Notes under the pieces: model-generated | The model's database searches: none | What the model was told of the DNA's origin: nothing | What the model saw: only the letters and a program-made list of their open reading frames with translations | Program-made: the position numbers and the translations under genes | From: Bos javanicus | Taxonomy: Eukaryota; Chordata; Mammalia; Artiodactyla; Bovidae | DNA: 64,000 nt | Reading direction: 5' to 3' | NCBI RefSeq assembly: GCF_032452875.1 | Contig: NC_083885.1 | Coordinates: 65,579,625 to 65,643,624, forward strand | Part shown: piece by piece, positions 53,397 through 64,000 of the stretch | How the letters are laid out: each line of letters opens with the position of its first letter | Position numbering within the stretch: the stretch's first letter is position 1

Positions 53397-56300
53397 ATGG
53401 CAGCGGCAGCCCCGAAGAACCCGCTTCAGGTAAACGCTGGTTCTCCGAGCCCTGACCCCACCAGACACTAAAAACCCAGGGTTTAGGACGGTGAGGCGGT
53501 CGTGGGTGGGACCCTGTTTCTGACAGCGTGATGGCGCGTGGGCGAGGGTGACAGGCACCTGTTAAAGGGCGAACCGACGGCTGCGGCACCGAGATTGAAT
53601 GGGTACCAGCGTCCCAGCCTTCAGGGCCAGGCACGGGTATCGGGAGGCCTGAGCCCATCGAACCCCGCCATAGAGTCATCCCTCAAGAGTTGGCGTTTTC
53701 CACATTTCCTACGGCTACAGAGGCACGTTTTGGAGCCAGCACGCCAAGTGCTGTTGGGAGGGTGTCCCATTTCTTCACTGGCCCTGACCACCAGCCACAT
53801 GTTCTCTGGATTGTGGTTTCTTGAGATCTATTGCTGCCTTGTTCCCAGTTTGGGATCTGGAAGCCCTGGAGAAACCCCACGGCCAGGGTTATATGGAGGG
53901 ATTTTTGTTTTTGACAGCCATCATAAACAGGTGTGAAAGGTCTTCAGTCTTCATTGTGCGTGCAGGATTTTAGTTGTGGCATGAGGAATCTTTAGTCGCA
54001 GCATGCAAACTCTTACCCCAGGTCCACTGCTTTGGGAGCTTGGAGTCTTAGCCTCTGCACCACCAGGGAAGTCCCACGTTGTATTTTCTGATGTGAACCA
54101 TGAGGGAGTAAAACAGGATTCAGGTATATTCCTCTTGTTTTGTTTTGAGCAGGTGTGGTAATGGCAGCTCTATTAACTGACATGAGGAAGTTGGCAATAA
54201 TAATATTCTCCAGAGATATTAGAAACTTCTGAGATGTTTCTGGCATTAATTGAGCAGCTAAATACACAAGTCTAGAAGTCTGGAGTGTGGGACAGTGAGG
54301 AGGTGGTGATTGTAGGCATGTCGCTGTTTGATCCAGTCTCACAGATAATGCATACCTGAAAAGGGAATATCCTTGATGACACCAGGGTCCTGGAATTGAG
54401 ACTTATGTGACCTTGGCCACATAAGTGGAATATCCTGGCACGAGTGTGTGGATCCCTCCATGCCAGGTCCACAACTTTGATACCCACCTACCCACCTCTT
54501 CCTATAGATGACTGGTTCCAGTGATAAGTGGGACCATTTGAAGACAGTGGCATTAGTAGTGCCAGGGCCTGGTTTCTTCTCTGAGTTGGAGAGTTTGGGA
54601 AGAAGATGGGCATGTGGATGATGATGATGTGTGTGGGTGGGGGGAGTGGATAGTTGTCGTTGAGAAGGGGGCTATTTATGATTTCCTCTGTCCCCATCTT
54701 GCCAGGGCAGTGTGACCTTTGAGGATGTGGCTGTGTACTTCTCCTGGGAGGAATGGAGTCTCCTTGATGATGCTCAGAGACGCCTGTACCACAATGTGAT
54801 GCTGGAGAACTTGGCACTTATAATCTCCTTGGGTATGACTGTCAAACTCATCTCTGTTCCTTGAACTGCCTCTGCCCTTTTTTTTCCCAGGAGCATTCTA
54901 TCCTCACATCAGGACCCTGGACACTGCTCCTTTCCCCAGTTCCCTGAGTTGGTGCTAAGGTTGGGTGGGCTGAGATTTGCGCACTGTGCTCTCCTTCCTT
55001 TAGCATACCCAACACTAGCCTTCTTGTCGACTTGTACTCTTACTATTTTTTTAGTTCTTTTCATTATTCTTTTCCATCATGGTTTATCATGGATTTTGAA
55101 TTTCTTTGGTTATTGTGTCATCAGAGTGCCGTGTATTTGATTGCTGAGAGAGTGGAATCAGGTTGGAGAGCCCACAGAATTTCACAGGATGTATATGAAT
55201 CAAGCGAGATGGCTCAGATGGAGCCTGGCCCTGCATCGTAGCACATAAAGGACGTGATGACAGTGCTGTATTCAGACTGCAACAGAAACCCATTGTGTTG
55301 ACTAAAATTTGATCCCAGTGGCCACACTTGATTTGTGTTTTCCTTCCTCCCCTTTCGTGACACTTCGCTGGTTCATTTGCTTTTCGCTTATACTCTTACT
55401 TCCAACCTGTGGTTAACCTCACATTTCTGGACTTTTCTCACCACTGCGTCTGCAGTGCTTTCCACAGTGGCCTCTGTGTATTGTTTCATGAGGTGTGCAC
55501 ACATTCTTAAATAGTCCTGCAACACCAGGTGTCCTGATACAGTTGTATTTTCTTGGGTCTTGACACAGCTTTTTAAAAATTATTTAATTTTTATTCTTTT
55601 GAATGTGTGTGTGACACAGCCTTTTTCTACAGTGTTCATGTGTCACCAGCAGACAAGTTCCTTTTGAAGGTTTGTTGTTGAGCAATGAATTGCAGACCCT
55701 GTGTCTCTGCTTTGTGTCCACCACATGGTTGTGCCCTTCACCTCATAAGGTCACTCCATTCTCTGATCTTGATAGCCCAGTAGTTCTAAGCAGCCCCATC
55801 CTCAACCAGAACCAACTCTTTGTTCCTGCAAACAATCGCATGGACAGGTTCTTGGGTTTATTAGACTGAACTTGTGTAGCAGCTACCCCTTCCCACCTAA
55901 GTCAGTGCGCACTTCACCAGCGTTACTTGCTTTCAGGTTGTTGGCATGGAGCAGAGGATGAAGAGGCATCTTCTGAACAGAACATTTCTGTACATGGAAT
56001 GTCACAGGTCAGGATTCCCAAGGCAGGCATGTTCTCCCAGAAGGCCCATTTTTGTGACCTGGACTTGGGAGACGTTTTGCACTTGACTGAGCATCAGAGG
56101 CAGAAACTGTATGATATTGGGGCATGGGAGAAACACTTGTATTTCAGTGTAAAGTATCAGCCCCGCAAGCAGCACACTGGAGAGAAATACCTCAGAAGCA
56201 AGATGGGCAAAGCCTCATTTATGACCAACTGCAGACTTTTTGTGTTGGGGAAGTCACTTTCTTGTGGGGAGTCCACACAGACCAGGGATAAGTCAAACAG

Positions 56301-57261
56301 GAGAACTGAGTGTGGAGCAGCCTTTCACAGGGGGAAAACTCATTACAGCCCTGGAGAATGCACTGAAGACTTCAGTTGCAGACATATACTTTCTCAGCAT
56401 CAGAGAGTCCTCACTAGAGAAAAATGCTACACATGTAATGAATGTGGGAAATCTTTTAGCAAAAGCTACAGCCTCAATGACCATTGGAGAGTTCACACAG
56501 GAGAAAAGCCTTATGAGTGTGGGGAATGTGGGAAATCCTTTAGACAGAGCTCTAGCCTCATTCAGCATCGGAGAGTTCACACTGGAGCAAGACCTCATGA
56601 GTGTGATGAATGTGGAAAATTATTTAGCAACAAATCCAACCTTATTAAACATCGGAGAATTCATACTGGAGAAAGGCCGTATGAGTGTAGTGAATGTGGG
56701 AAGTCCTTTAGCGAAAGCTCTGCACTCCTTCAACACCGGAGTGTTCACACTGGAGAAAGGCCTTATGAGTGCAGTGAATGTGGAAAATTCTTTACGTACC
56801 ACTCCAGTCTCATAAAACACCAGAGAGTTCACTCTGGATCAAGGCCCTATGAGTGCAATGAATGTGGAAAGTCCTTTACCCAAAACTCCAGCCTCATTGA
56901 ACACCGTAGAGTTCATAGTGGAGAAAGGCCTTACAAGTGCAGTGAATGTGGGAAATCTTTTAGCCAAAGCTCTGCACTTCTGCAGCATCGGAGAGTTCAC
57001 ACTGGAGAAAGGCCTTATGAGTGCAATGAATGTGGGAAATTCTTTACTTACAGCTCCAGTCTCTTAAAACACCAGAGAGTTCACACGGGATCAAGGCCTT
57101 ATGAGTGTAGCGAATGTGGGAAATCTTTTACTCAAAACTCCAGCCTCATTAAACACAGGAGAATTCATACTGGAGAAAGGCCTTATGAGTGTAGTGAATG
57201 TGGGAAATCTTTTAGCCATAGCTCTAGCCTTATTAAACACCGAAGAGTTCACACTTGTTAA
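53397..57261 (+). CDS. KRAB C2H2 zinc-finger protein, ten fingers (unit D)
   Basis: Three exons: 53397-53429 (11 codons, donor GTAAAC), 54706-54832 (127-bp KRAB-A exon, acceptor TTGCCAG, donor GTATGA) and 55937-57261 (acceptor TTTCAG; TAA at 57259). The joined product is 494 aa with no break. KRAB-A covers about residues 12-53 (FEDVAVYFSWEEW, LYHNVMLEN); an acidic spacer (HGAEDEEASSEQ) follows, then a degenerate finger without its first cysteine at about 190-210 and ten full C2H2 fingers from about 217 to 494 with HTGE(K/R)P linkers. The protein ends after the last histidine with TC. It should be a nuclear sequence-specific repressor that recruits TRIM28 through KRAB. No KRAB-B exon was seen. 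By spacer and KRAB it belongs to the ZNF211/ZNF154/ZNF551-like group; I do not name an orthologue. Confidence 0.9.
53430..54705 (+). other. Intron 1 of the unit D gene
   Basis: GT-AG intron. Holds a reverse CHR fragment (53950-54078). CACCTCTTCCTATAGATGACTGG near 54.49 kb is in the block shared with unit B intron sequence. No other gene. Confidence 0.75.
53950..54078 (-). mobile_element. CHR-type SINE fragment, minus
   Basis: TTTTAGTTGTGGCATGAGGA and right-end CACCACCAGGGAAGTCCCAC. Confidence 0.75.
54833..55936 (+). other. Intron 2 of the unit D gene
   Basis: GT-AG intron paralogous to unit B intron 2 (AGGTGTGCACACATTCTTAAATAG near 55494 and AGGTGTGCACATATCCTTAAATAG near 31476). It lacks the ERVK LTR that unit B intron 2 carries. 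No gene. Confidence 0.75.
56698..57201 (+). repeat. Three-finger (252 bp) tandem duplication in the unit D array
   Basis: Fingers 4-6 (ESSALLQH, TYHSSLIKH, TQNSSLIEH) and 7-9 (QSSALLQH, TYSSSLLKH, TQNSSLIKH) repeat as a block. TCTGCACT occurs at 56719 and 56971, 252 bp apart, and both blocks carry the unusual linker (H(S/T)GSRP). Confidence 0.9.
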
Positions 57262-58800
57262 AGGCCTGATAAGTGCAGTGAATTGGGGCAATCATTTACC
57301 CATAGGTCCAGCTTCAGCGACCACTAGAATGTTTATGTCAGAGACATGCTTTGTGTGTATTTGTATGTGGGAAATTAATCTTTAGGCTCCTAAAACAGCA
57401 TAATGTCACATTGGATGAACGCCTTTTGAGTATGGCAGACATGGAAAATCATGTAGCTGAAGTCTGGCTTCAGTATACTCCAGAGAATTCAGTGGAGAAA
57501 GGCCTTATAAGTTCAGCAAATGTGAGAAAGCCTTCAGCTGAAGAATGTATTTCACTGAATACCACAATTGCAAATGGGAGCACTATCTTCAATGTGCAGG
57601 TATATATGATTTCTTTGTTGAGTGCAACAACACTGGAGGAAATCCCTTATGAAGATGCCGTTTGCCTGTTTTAAACCTCATTCATCCAGACATCCACTTA
57701 ACTTCAGGTATGTGGGAACTGTGTTGCGCTTTTTAACCTCTCCAGAACCCTTGCCAGATGGATGTCACTGCCAGTTCTGTAGCAGAAATCATATCACCCC
57801 TAACCACAGGCACATTTCTACTGTGTGCCACATTCACCCAGCCTAGTGTGTTCAGGGAAGGAAACCCCAGTTCTGACCCATTTATGGGATGATTCATGAG
57901 CAGCTTGAGCACTTAAGTCTTTCCCAGTTTTTTTCCCTCCTTCATGAATTAAAGCGTGGGTCTTACCCACTTTTGGCCTAAAGGACTCTGCTGGTGATTT
58001 GAAAAGATGGACTACACTTTTCAGGGATATTATTGGTCTCATGAGACTCTAGTGATGGGATTTTCTAGCTTCCAAGACATCAACCCAGGAAACAGTCAGT
58101 TTCCCCTTGCTCTTGTTTCTAGAATGGTAAAGGTCTTACTGTTTAAGCCACCATTTATCTTAGGAGTTCCTTCACTGTATGGGGTGGTTTGTTGTTAATT
58201 GGGTTTGCTAGCCTGAAGAGATGAAATACTCTGATGAGGATCCCAAATTGTGTGCCTCAATGGAGACAGTATGATGGCAGAATATGCCTCTCCAGTTGTG
58301 GCCTAGGTTGCATTGCTGCTCAAAGCCTTCAAGGAAAAGGACCACCTTCAAGGACCACCTTCGTGGTCCTAATTTATAAGTTGTATGCCATGATATTTTT
58401 CAGGTTCAGAGTTCAAACTGAGGAGGGGGCCGTTTCTGATTGCTGTGACTACTCTCAGTGCTTCTGAGAGCGACATACACTTGTTCTCTTGTTCACAGGC
58501 GATATTGCACCTTGCTCAGCACTGTTGAGGGAAATCTGTTCCCCAGGTCCTGCAGTGGAGCCCCGTGCCTGATGTCCTGAATTCTGTAGAGTAACAGCAG
58601 TGATTTTAAGATTATATAAACACTGGATTAATAGTGGAGGAGACTGCAGCATACTGATTAGAATGTGCCCCTTTCAAAAGGTCACTCAAAATGTTTAACC
58701 ACTATGGCTTTGGAGGATAAGCAGGTATGGAAATTCTCAGAACTTTTGAAACTTTTTATCTGTACAACTTAGGGCCTTGTCAAGGAAAATAAAATAAAGG
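57262..58800 (+). other. 3' UTR of unit D, with decayed finger remnants
   Basis: Directly after the stop the same frame reads a further finger-like CSELGQSFTHRSSFSDH and then a stop; more finger echoes in other frames run to about 57545 (for example ERPYKFSKCEKAFS). Then the 3' UTR shared with units A-C. AATAAA motifs are at about 58786-58795. No other gene. Confidence 0.75.
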
Positions 58801-59760
58801 TTTTGTGGATGCCTCTGCCTTTCTGGGCTGTTCATCTAAGGCCATTGTTGTGCAGACAGAACAAGGATAGAGAGGAGAGAGCTCCTTAGTCAGCTCTGTG
58901 AGATTTGTGACCCATCCAGTATCCATGTTGAATGAGGTTTCCACCTCAAAAATTGCTCACCTGTTTTTGCTGCCCCTGAGGCAAGTCCTGAACCTGTCCA
59001 TTGAGTCAGTATGGTTGCCGAACCTGATGTTCTAAATGAGGAAATCCTGTTCCTATTTAAACTGTACAATTTGGTGATTTTTTACAGTTATGTAAACCCA
59101 TGAAACCATCAAACAATCATGATAGTTTGTCATGCCATACTTACCTTGAATCTCTTTGTCCTCCAAGCAGCCATTAATTTGCTTTTCATTATAGCAGATG
59201 AGTTTGCATTTTCTAGGATTTTATATGATTGAAGTCATAAAGTGTTTAGTCTCCCCCCCCCCCCTTTGGGTACCTTTACATGACATGTTTATTTTGCAGT
59301 TCATCAGTGGTGCCTATATGAGTAGTTCTTTTTATATTATTGAGAATTATGTTCTATCACTTGCCTCAATTTATTTATTCATCTGTTTATGGGTATTTTA
59401 ATTATTTCTGGTTTTGGCTGTTACAAATAAAAGCCGTATAGAAGTTGGATACAGTTCTTCATATTGAATCGTTTCCTTTTTCTCATGCTGATACCTCAAA
59501 ATGCAATACCTGAACCAGAGTGTAGGTAAATATGTAACTTTTCCAGAAACACCAAACTGTCTTTTAAAATGATTGCTCCCTTTTGTATTCCCACCTTTAG
59601 TGCGAGTTCCAATTCTCTCATATCCTTGCTAAAGTGAATATGATTTGCTTTTAAACATTTGACTCTTTGAGTAAATGTATATAGTATTAGAGCACTTTGG
59701 TTTTAGTTTCATTTCCCTTACATTTCATGATGTTGAGCATAGTTGGTGTGTAGGAGATAC
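58800..59760 (+). other. 3' flank of unit D
   Basis: Paralogous to 1.2-2.1 kb and 37.5-38.9 kb; from about 59290 it is the shared old reverse L1 (TTATTTATTCATCTGTTTAT). A run of ten C lies at about 59253-59262. No gene. Confidence 0.6.
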
Positions 59761-59877
59761 AGAAGAAGGGTCAACACGTTAAACAGTTCAAAAGACTCAA
59801 TAAGCCAAATCTGGATCATGGCAAATTCTAACAACAAATGGCAAGTGAATAATATGATTAAAAGAAAATGGTAAGTG

Positions 59878-60000
59878 GGGGATTTCCCTGGCCATCCAGT
59901 GGCTAAGTCTCGGCACTTCCACTGCTGGGGCTATGTGTTCAATCCTGGTTGGGGAACTAAGATTCCCGCAAGCTGCATGGCCTGGCCAAAAGAAAGCCTC
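59878..60000 (+). mobile_element. CHR-type SINE
   Basis: GGGGATTTCCCTGGCCATCC head, CAATCCTGGTTGGGGAACTA core. Confidence 0.8.
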
Positions 60001-60436
60001 CAAGGAAATTCCAGTAGATACTTCTACTCTAGGAGAACTTACCCTACCCACTGCCCACTAAGAGTAACTGAACTAATCAGTTTACCCTGAATACAACAGT
60101 TTACAGCCAAAGTTCTCAGCATTTTTTTTTCTTAAAGGTGAGTGGTACATAGAGGTTAAAAAACTTGCAAGACACACCTACTTGTTGCCTAAGATAAATT
60201 TTGTATCCAGACTGCAGTCTACATTAAGTAATGATTGCAGTATGGTAATTACACAATTTAGCACTTATAAATATTTTGATTTTATGCAACAAATTAATGG
60301 AATTATATAAGGATCTTTACGTTTTAGAAACACCTCCTAAAGAGGTTATGTGTGAAATGACATGGTGTCTGTGATTATAAATAAACCACTAACTGCATGG
60401 GGATAGATAAAATAAGAGCCATAAAAGGATAAATAG
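60001..60436. other. Unassigned AT-rich DNA
   Basis: No gene or clear repeat seen. Confidence 0.45.
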
Positions 60437-60543
60437 GGAATTCCCTGTCAATCCAGTGGTTAGGACTCCAGGCTTCCACTGCATAGGGCTTGGGTTTGAT
60501 CCCTGGTTGGGGAACTACGATCCTGCAAGCTGTGTAGTATAGG
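60437..60543 (+). mobile_element. CHR-type SINE
   Basis: GGGAATTCCCTGTCAATCCA head, GATCCCTGGTTGGGGAACTA core. Confidence 0.8.
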
Positions 60544-60817
60544 GTAAATAATGACAGACGTTACTTCCCAGTAGTCTTCTGTTTTTGGGTATATTTGAAA
60601 GCAGCCATTACAAAGGGTAGAGTATGTGCTGTTAAATTTGTGTGGTGAGGATAAATGTATAAGGCCAGGAAGAAACTGAGTTTTGAAACTATGAATGTAA
60701 ATGTCAAAATGGATATTTTAAACATAAGCAAACTCGTCGCTTCCTAATCTTGTTTTTATTTTAATAGCTATCATTTTTCGTGTTTATGTGGCCATATTAT
60801 TCCATTTTATTTTATCT

Positions 60818-61092
60818 GGTGTTCTTTGGAAGGAATGATGCTACAGCTGAAACTCCAGTACTTTGGCCACCTCATGCGAAGAGTTGACTCATTGGAAAAG
60901 ACTCTGATGCTGGGAGGGATTGAGGACAGGAGGAGAAGGGGACGACAGAGGATGAGATGGCTAGATGGCATCACTGACTCGATGGACATGAGTTTGGCTG
61001 AACTCTGGGAGTTGGTGATGGACAGGGAGGCCTGGCGTGCTGCAATTCATGGGGTCGCAAAGAGTTGGACACGACTGAGCAACTGAACTGAT
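60818..61092 (+). mobile_element. BovB LINE 3' end fragment
   Basis: GGTGTTCTTTGGAAGGAATG to GACACGACTGAGCAACTGAA. 5' truncated; the 86-codon frame is the end of the BovB polyprotein (MRRVDSLEKTLMLGGI). Confidence 0.92.
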
Positions 61093-61329
61093 ACACAAAA
61101 TCCTACACAGATTTCGAGGTCATTTGTAACTTTAAAATAGAAAAAATAGCATTAACATAGAAAATTAGAACAGGAAGAGGCCTTGGATATCACCATTCCC
61201 ACTTTCCTTCTTCAGCAGATCAGTAAATTAGGGCCCAGAAAGGGGAAGTGCGTGACTTGGAGAGCTAGTTAATAGCAGACTTGGAATTAAACCCAGGCTT
61301 AGTAACCCCTTGGTCCAATGTTTTGTGTT

Positions 61330-62720
61330 TTTTCATTTCACAGTTTTAACTGTTTTATTTAAAGTTTTTATTTTTTAGAGCAATTTTAGGTTCATAACAA
61401 AATTAAGAGGAAAGTGTCTGCCGCTGCACATGCATCACCTCCATTGTCAACATCCCCCGCCAGAGTGGGCCTTCTGTTACAACTGACGAGCCTTCACTGA
61501 TTCATTTCTGTCCCCCAGTGTTTGTATAGTTCGTATGAGGGTTTACTGTGTGTGATGTATATTCTGAGTTTCAATATATTTGAACAAATTTATAATTTGA
61601 GTTTGAATACATTTATAATTGGTGGCTCAGTAGTAAAGAATCTGCCTGCCAATACAGGAGACATGGATTCATTCCATGGGTTGGGAAGATCCCCTAGAGG
61701 AGGAAATGGCAACCCACTCTAGTCAGTATTCTTGCCCGGGAAATCCCATGGACAGAGGCGCTTGGCGGGGTGTGGGGTTGCAAAGGACTGGACACAACTT
61801 CGTTTCTGAACGACAGCCAGTGCATCACTATAGGATCACACAGAGTGGTTTCACTGCCCTGAAATCCCTCTATTCTGTGTGTTCATCCCTCCCCACATTG
61901 CCTGGGAACCGGTGATCTTATTTTACATCTCCATAGTTTAGCCTTTCCCAGAATGCCGTATAGTTGGAGTCACACAGTATACGGCTTTTTCAGATGACTG
62001 TTTTCACTTGCTAATGTGCATTTTAAGTTTCCTCCGTAAAACAAATGAAAAAGATTCCTCCATCATGGCTTGATAGTGCATTTCTTTTTAAAACTGAGTG
62101 ATGTTCCATTGTCTCGATATACCACCATTTATCCAAACACTTCTGAAGGGGACATCTTGGTTGCGTCCAGGTTTTGGCAATTATGAATAAAGCTAATGTA
62201 AACAGTCGTGTACAGGTGTTTGTTGTGTGAACATAAGTTTTAGACTCCTTCGGGTAGATACTGAGGAGCCCTATTGCTGGTAAGAGTCTGTTTGTTTTCT
62301 AAGAAACTGCCAAGTGTCTTCCAAGGTGGACATACTGTTCTTCCCAGCAGTGAATGAATGAGTTCCTGTTGTTCCACACCCTCACCAGCATTTGGTGTTT
62401 CAGTGTCATAGACTTTGGATTTTAATAGATGTGTAATGGTACTCATTGTGAAGAATTTTTGCATCAATGCTCATGAATGATATTGGTCTGAAATTTTCTT
62501 CTGGTATCTTGTGTTTGGGTATTATGGTAACACTAGTCTCTGAGAATGAGTTAGGAATTATCCCTTCTGTTTCTGTCCTCTGAAAGAGATTGTAGAGAAT
62601 TTGTATAATTTCTTCCTTAAACATTTACTGGAATACACCAGTGAACCCATTTTAGTATGTTGTATTCTGTTTCAGGAAGTTATTAATTACTAATTCAGTT
62701 TTCTCTGTTGCTTTATCTTT
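61330..62720 (-). mobile_element. Old L1, minus
   Basis: Reverse L1 sequence: TAGAGCAATTTTAGGTTCAT, CATGGCTTGATAGTGCATTT, TTGGCAATTATGAATAAAGC, and on the minus strand at 62406-62624 an ORF2 reverse transcriptase remnant (IIPKHKIPEENFRPISFMSI). A Bov-tA SINE (61617-61815) is inserted. Broken. Confidence 0.65.
61617..61815 (+). mobile_element. Bov-tA SINE, 5' truncated
   Basis: TTGGTGGCTCAGTAGTAAAG to GCAAAGGACTGGACACAACT. Confidence 0.85.
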
Positions 62721-64000
62721 TCCTATTCCTGTTACCCATAATTTACAGCTTTTGTAGTTGTCCTACAGTTGAGTATCCTGTTTTGTCCCACCCCCAGTTC
62801 TGGTGGTTTCTATTGAGATACCCTCAAGTCAGAATCTTTTCTTCACTATGTCCAGTCTACAAATAAGCTTATCTAAAGCATTTACTTTTGTTACAGAATT
62901 TTTTATCTTTATCATTTCTTCTTGGTTCTGTGGTAGAATTTCCATCTCAGTTATTTGTCTACTTTATCCAGAAGAGTGCTAAACATATTAATTGTTTTAA
63001 ATTCCTGGTCTCATAATTCCACATGTCTGACTTGTCTTGAGTCTGATTCTGATACTTGCTCTGTTCAGACTTTTCTTTTTTCTCTTCAAACTTTGAAAAA
63101 AAAAATTCCTTATGCCTTACACTTTTTTCTTACTAGCTATCATGTACTCAGTAAGTGGAACTACAGTCAACAGGTGATTTTAAGGTGTGGGGAGAGGGGA
63201 AGTGTTCTGTAGTCCTATGATTAGTTATCAGTATATCTTTTTGCATTATAACTTCTTCATTAACCTATGGAATCCTTAGGAATGATTTCTTTTTTTTTTT
63301 TTAATTTTAGGAATGATTTCTTAAAAGTTCCCAAACATAGGAAGTTTTGTTTGTGGTTTAAAGTTTTAAGTTAAAAAACTAATTTAAATTGACACATAGG
63401 TCTCAGTGTATTTGCCTTTCTGCTTTACGTGGAACAAGGTGTCTGGAGTTGGGCATTTTCCTTCTCCCAGGTCACTTAGGCTCTGATAAAACCTAAGGCT
63501 CTGCTTTAAAAGTTTCTCCTGGAGCACACTTTGTGTAAAAAACGAAATGCTTTGAACTAGTTGAATATGGTTCCTTTAACTCTCTCCTGGCCAAGATCAT
63601 TCTCGGAGATAAAAATGTCAATAGAAGTGTGGGTTTTTTCCCCATGATTTGGTTCCCCTGAGTTTTTGTTTCTCAGACTTGGCCCCTCTGAGCCTCCAGG
63701 AATTTGTCAATTACAGTTCCAGTTTCCCTATCCTGGCATTGGTTCACACAGTGGTTTCAGCTTGTTGGTTTCTGAGTCAGTGAGTCATGATTCTGTTTCC
63801 CTGTCAGTCCTCCAATTGGGAGACAGTGGCTTGCCCTGTGACCACACTTAGAAATCTGAGAAGAATTGTTTATTCTTTCAGTCTATTTAGCCTTTTGCTT
63901 GTTAGGATGGAGTGGAGAAATCCAGCTTGTTATATGCTTGACCAGAAACCAGAGGTTCCCTCTTTCCCTTTTTTTTTTCCCTATGTTTTTTTGGTTGTTG
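62721..64000. other. Unassigned AT-rich DNA to the window end
   Basis: Possibly continues the L1 on the minus strand (GGATGGAGTGGAGAAATCCA..GACCAGAAACCAGAGG near 63905-63955 looks repeat-derived). No gene is supported. Confidence 0.4.

Noticed and set aside
56240..56815. 191-codon frame inside the unit D finger exon
   Set aside because: Off-frame shadow of the finger array; no independent start or conservation.
1..64000. CRISPR array, prokaryotic operons or bacterial-type systems
   Set aside because: Split genes, SINEs, LINEs and LTRs show vertebrate nuclear DNA. Regular repeats are microsatellites, SINEs and zinc-finger codons.

Overview
This is a 64 kb piece of a ruminant (bovid, cattle-like) nuclear genome. 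The diagnosis rests on the repeats: dozens of Bov-tA and Bov-A2 SINEs, tRNA-Glu-derived CHR-type SINEs, BovB (RTE-class) LINE copies and class II endogenous retroviral LTRs, set around KRAB/SCAN C2H2 zinc-finger genes with GT-AG introns. An intact ZSCAN4 gene places the window in the ruminant counterpart of the human chromosome 19q13.43 zinc-finger cluster. That placement is inferred from gene content, not from an alignment.

Layout. 1-2.8 kb: 3' UTR and flank of a KRAB zinc-finger gene whose coding part lies left of the window (unit A). 2.8-11 kb: SINEs, LTR-like blocks, a broken U6 copy. 11.4-17.8 kb: a TATA-box candidate promoter, then ZSCAN4 (three coding exons, 416 aa, SCAN domain plus four zinc fingers). 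18-22.9 kb: SINEs and an L1. 23-39.5 kb: unit B, a KRAB zinc-finger pseudogene. Its promoter/exon 1 was split by a retroviral fragment (itself carrying a BovB insertion) flanked by a duplicated ~230 bp segment that contains exon 1. Its finger exon has several frameshifts and stops, and its 3' flank carries a solo LTR with a 6-bp target duplication. 39.8-43.4 kb: three retrocopies on the minus strand, SDHAF3 (open), RPL17 (broken) and NDUFB5 (cut in two by BovB). 48-50.2 kb: unit C, an inverted and heavily decayed zinc-finger pseudogene on the minus strand. 51.2-52.8 kb: BovB fragments including a tail-to-tail inverted pair. 53-59.7 kb: unit D, an apparently intact KRAB zinc-finger gene (494 aa, ten fingers) with a CpG-rich promoter holding a ZNF143/THAP11-type site. 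59.8-64 kb: SINEs, a BovB fragment and old L1.

How it fits together. Units A, B, C and D share recognisable 3' UTR and flanking sequence, so the region grew by repeated duplication of one KRAB zinc-finger ancestor, once in inverted orientation. ZSCAN4 sits between A and B as a separate SCAN-type gene. The genes likely to make protein are ZSCAN4 and the unit D gene; the SDHAF3 retrocopy is open but its expression is unknown. KRAB zinc-finger proteins typically recruit TRIM28 to repress retroelements; ZSCAN4 acts in early embryos and in telomere and genome maintenance. I found no novel multi-gene system. The unusual things here are structural: the duplicated exon 1, nested insertions, the retrocopy cluster, finger-array duplication and truncation, and an inverted BovB pair.
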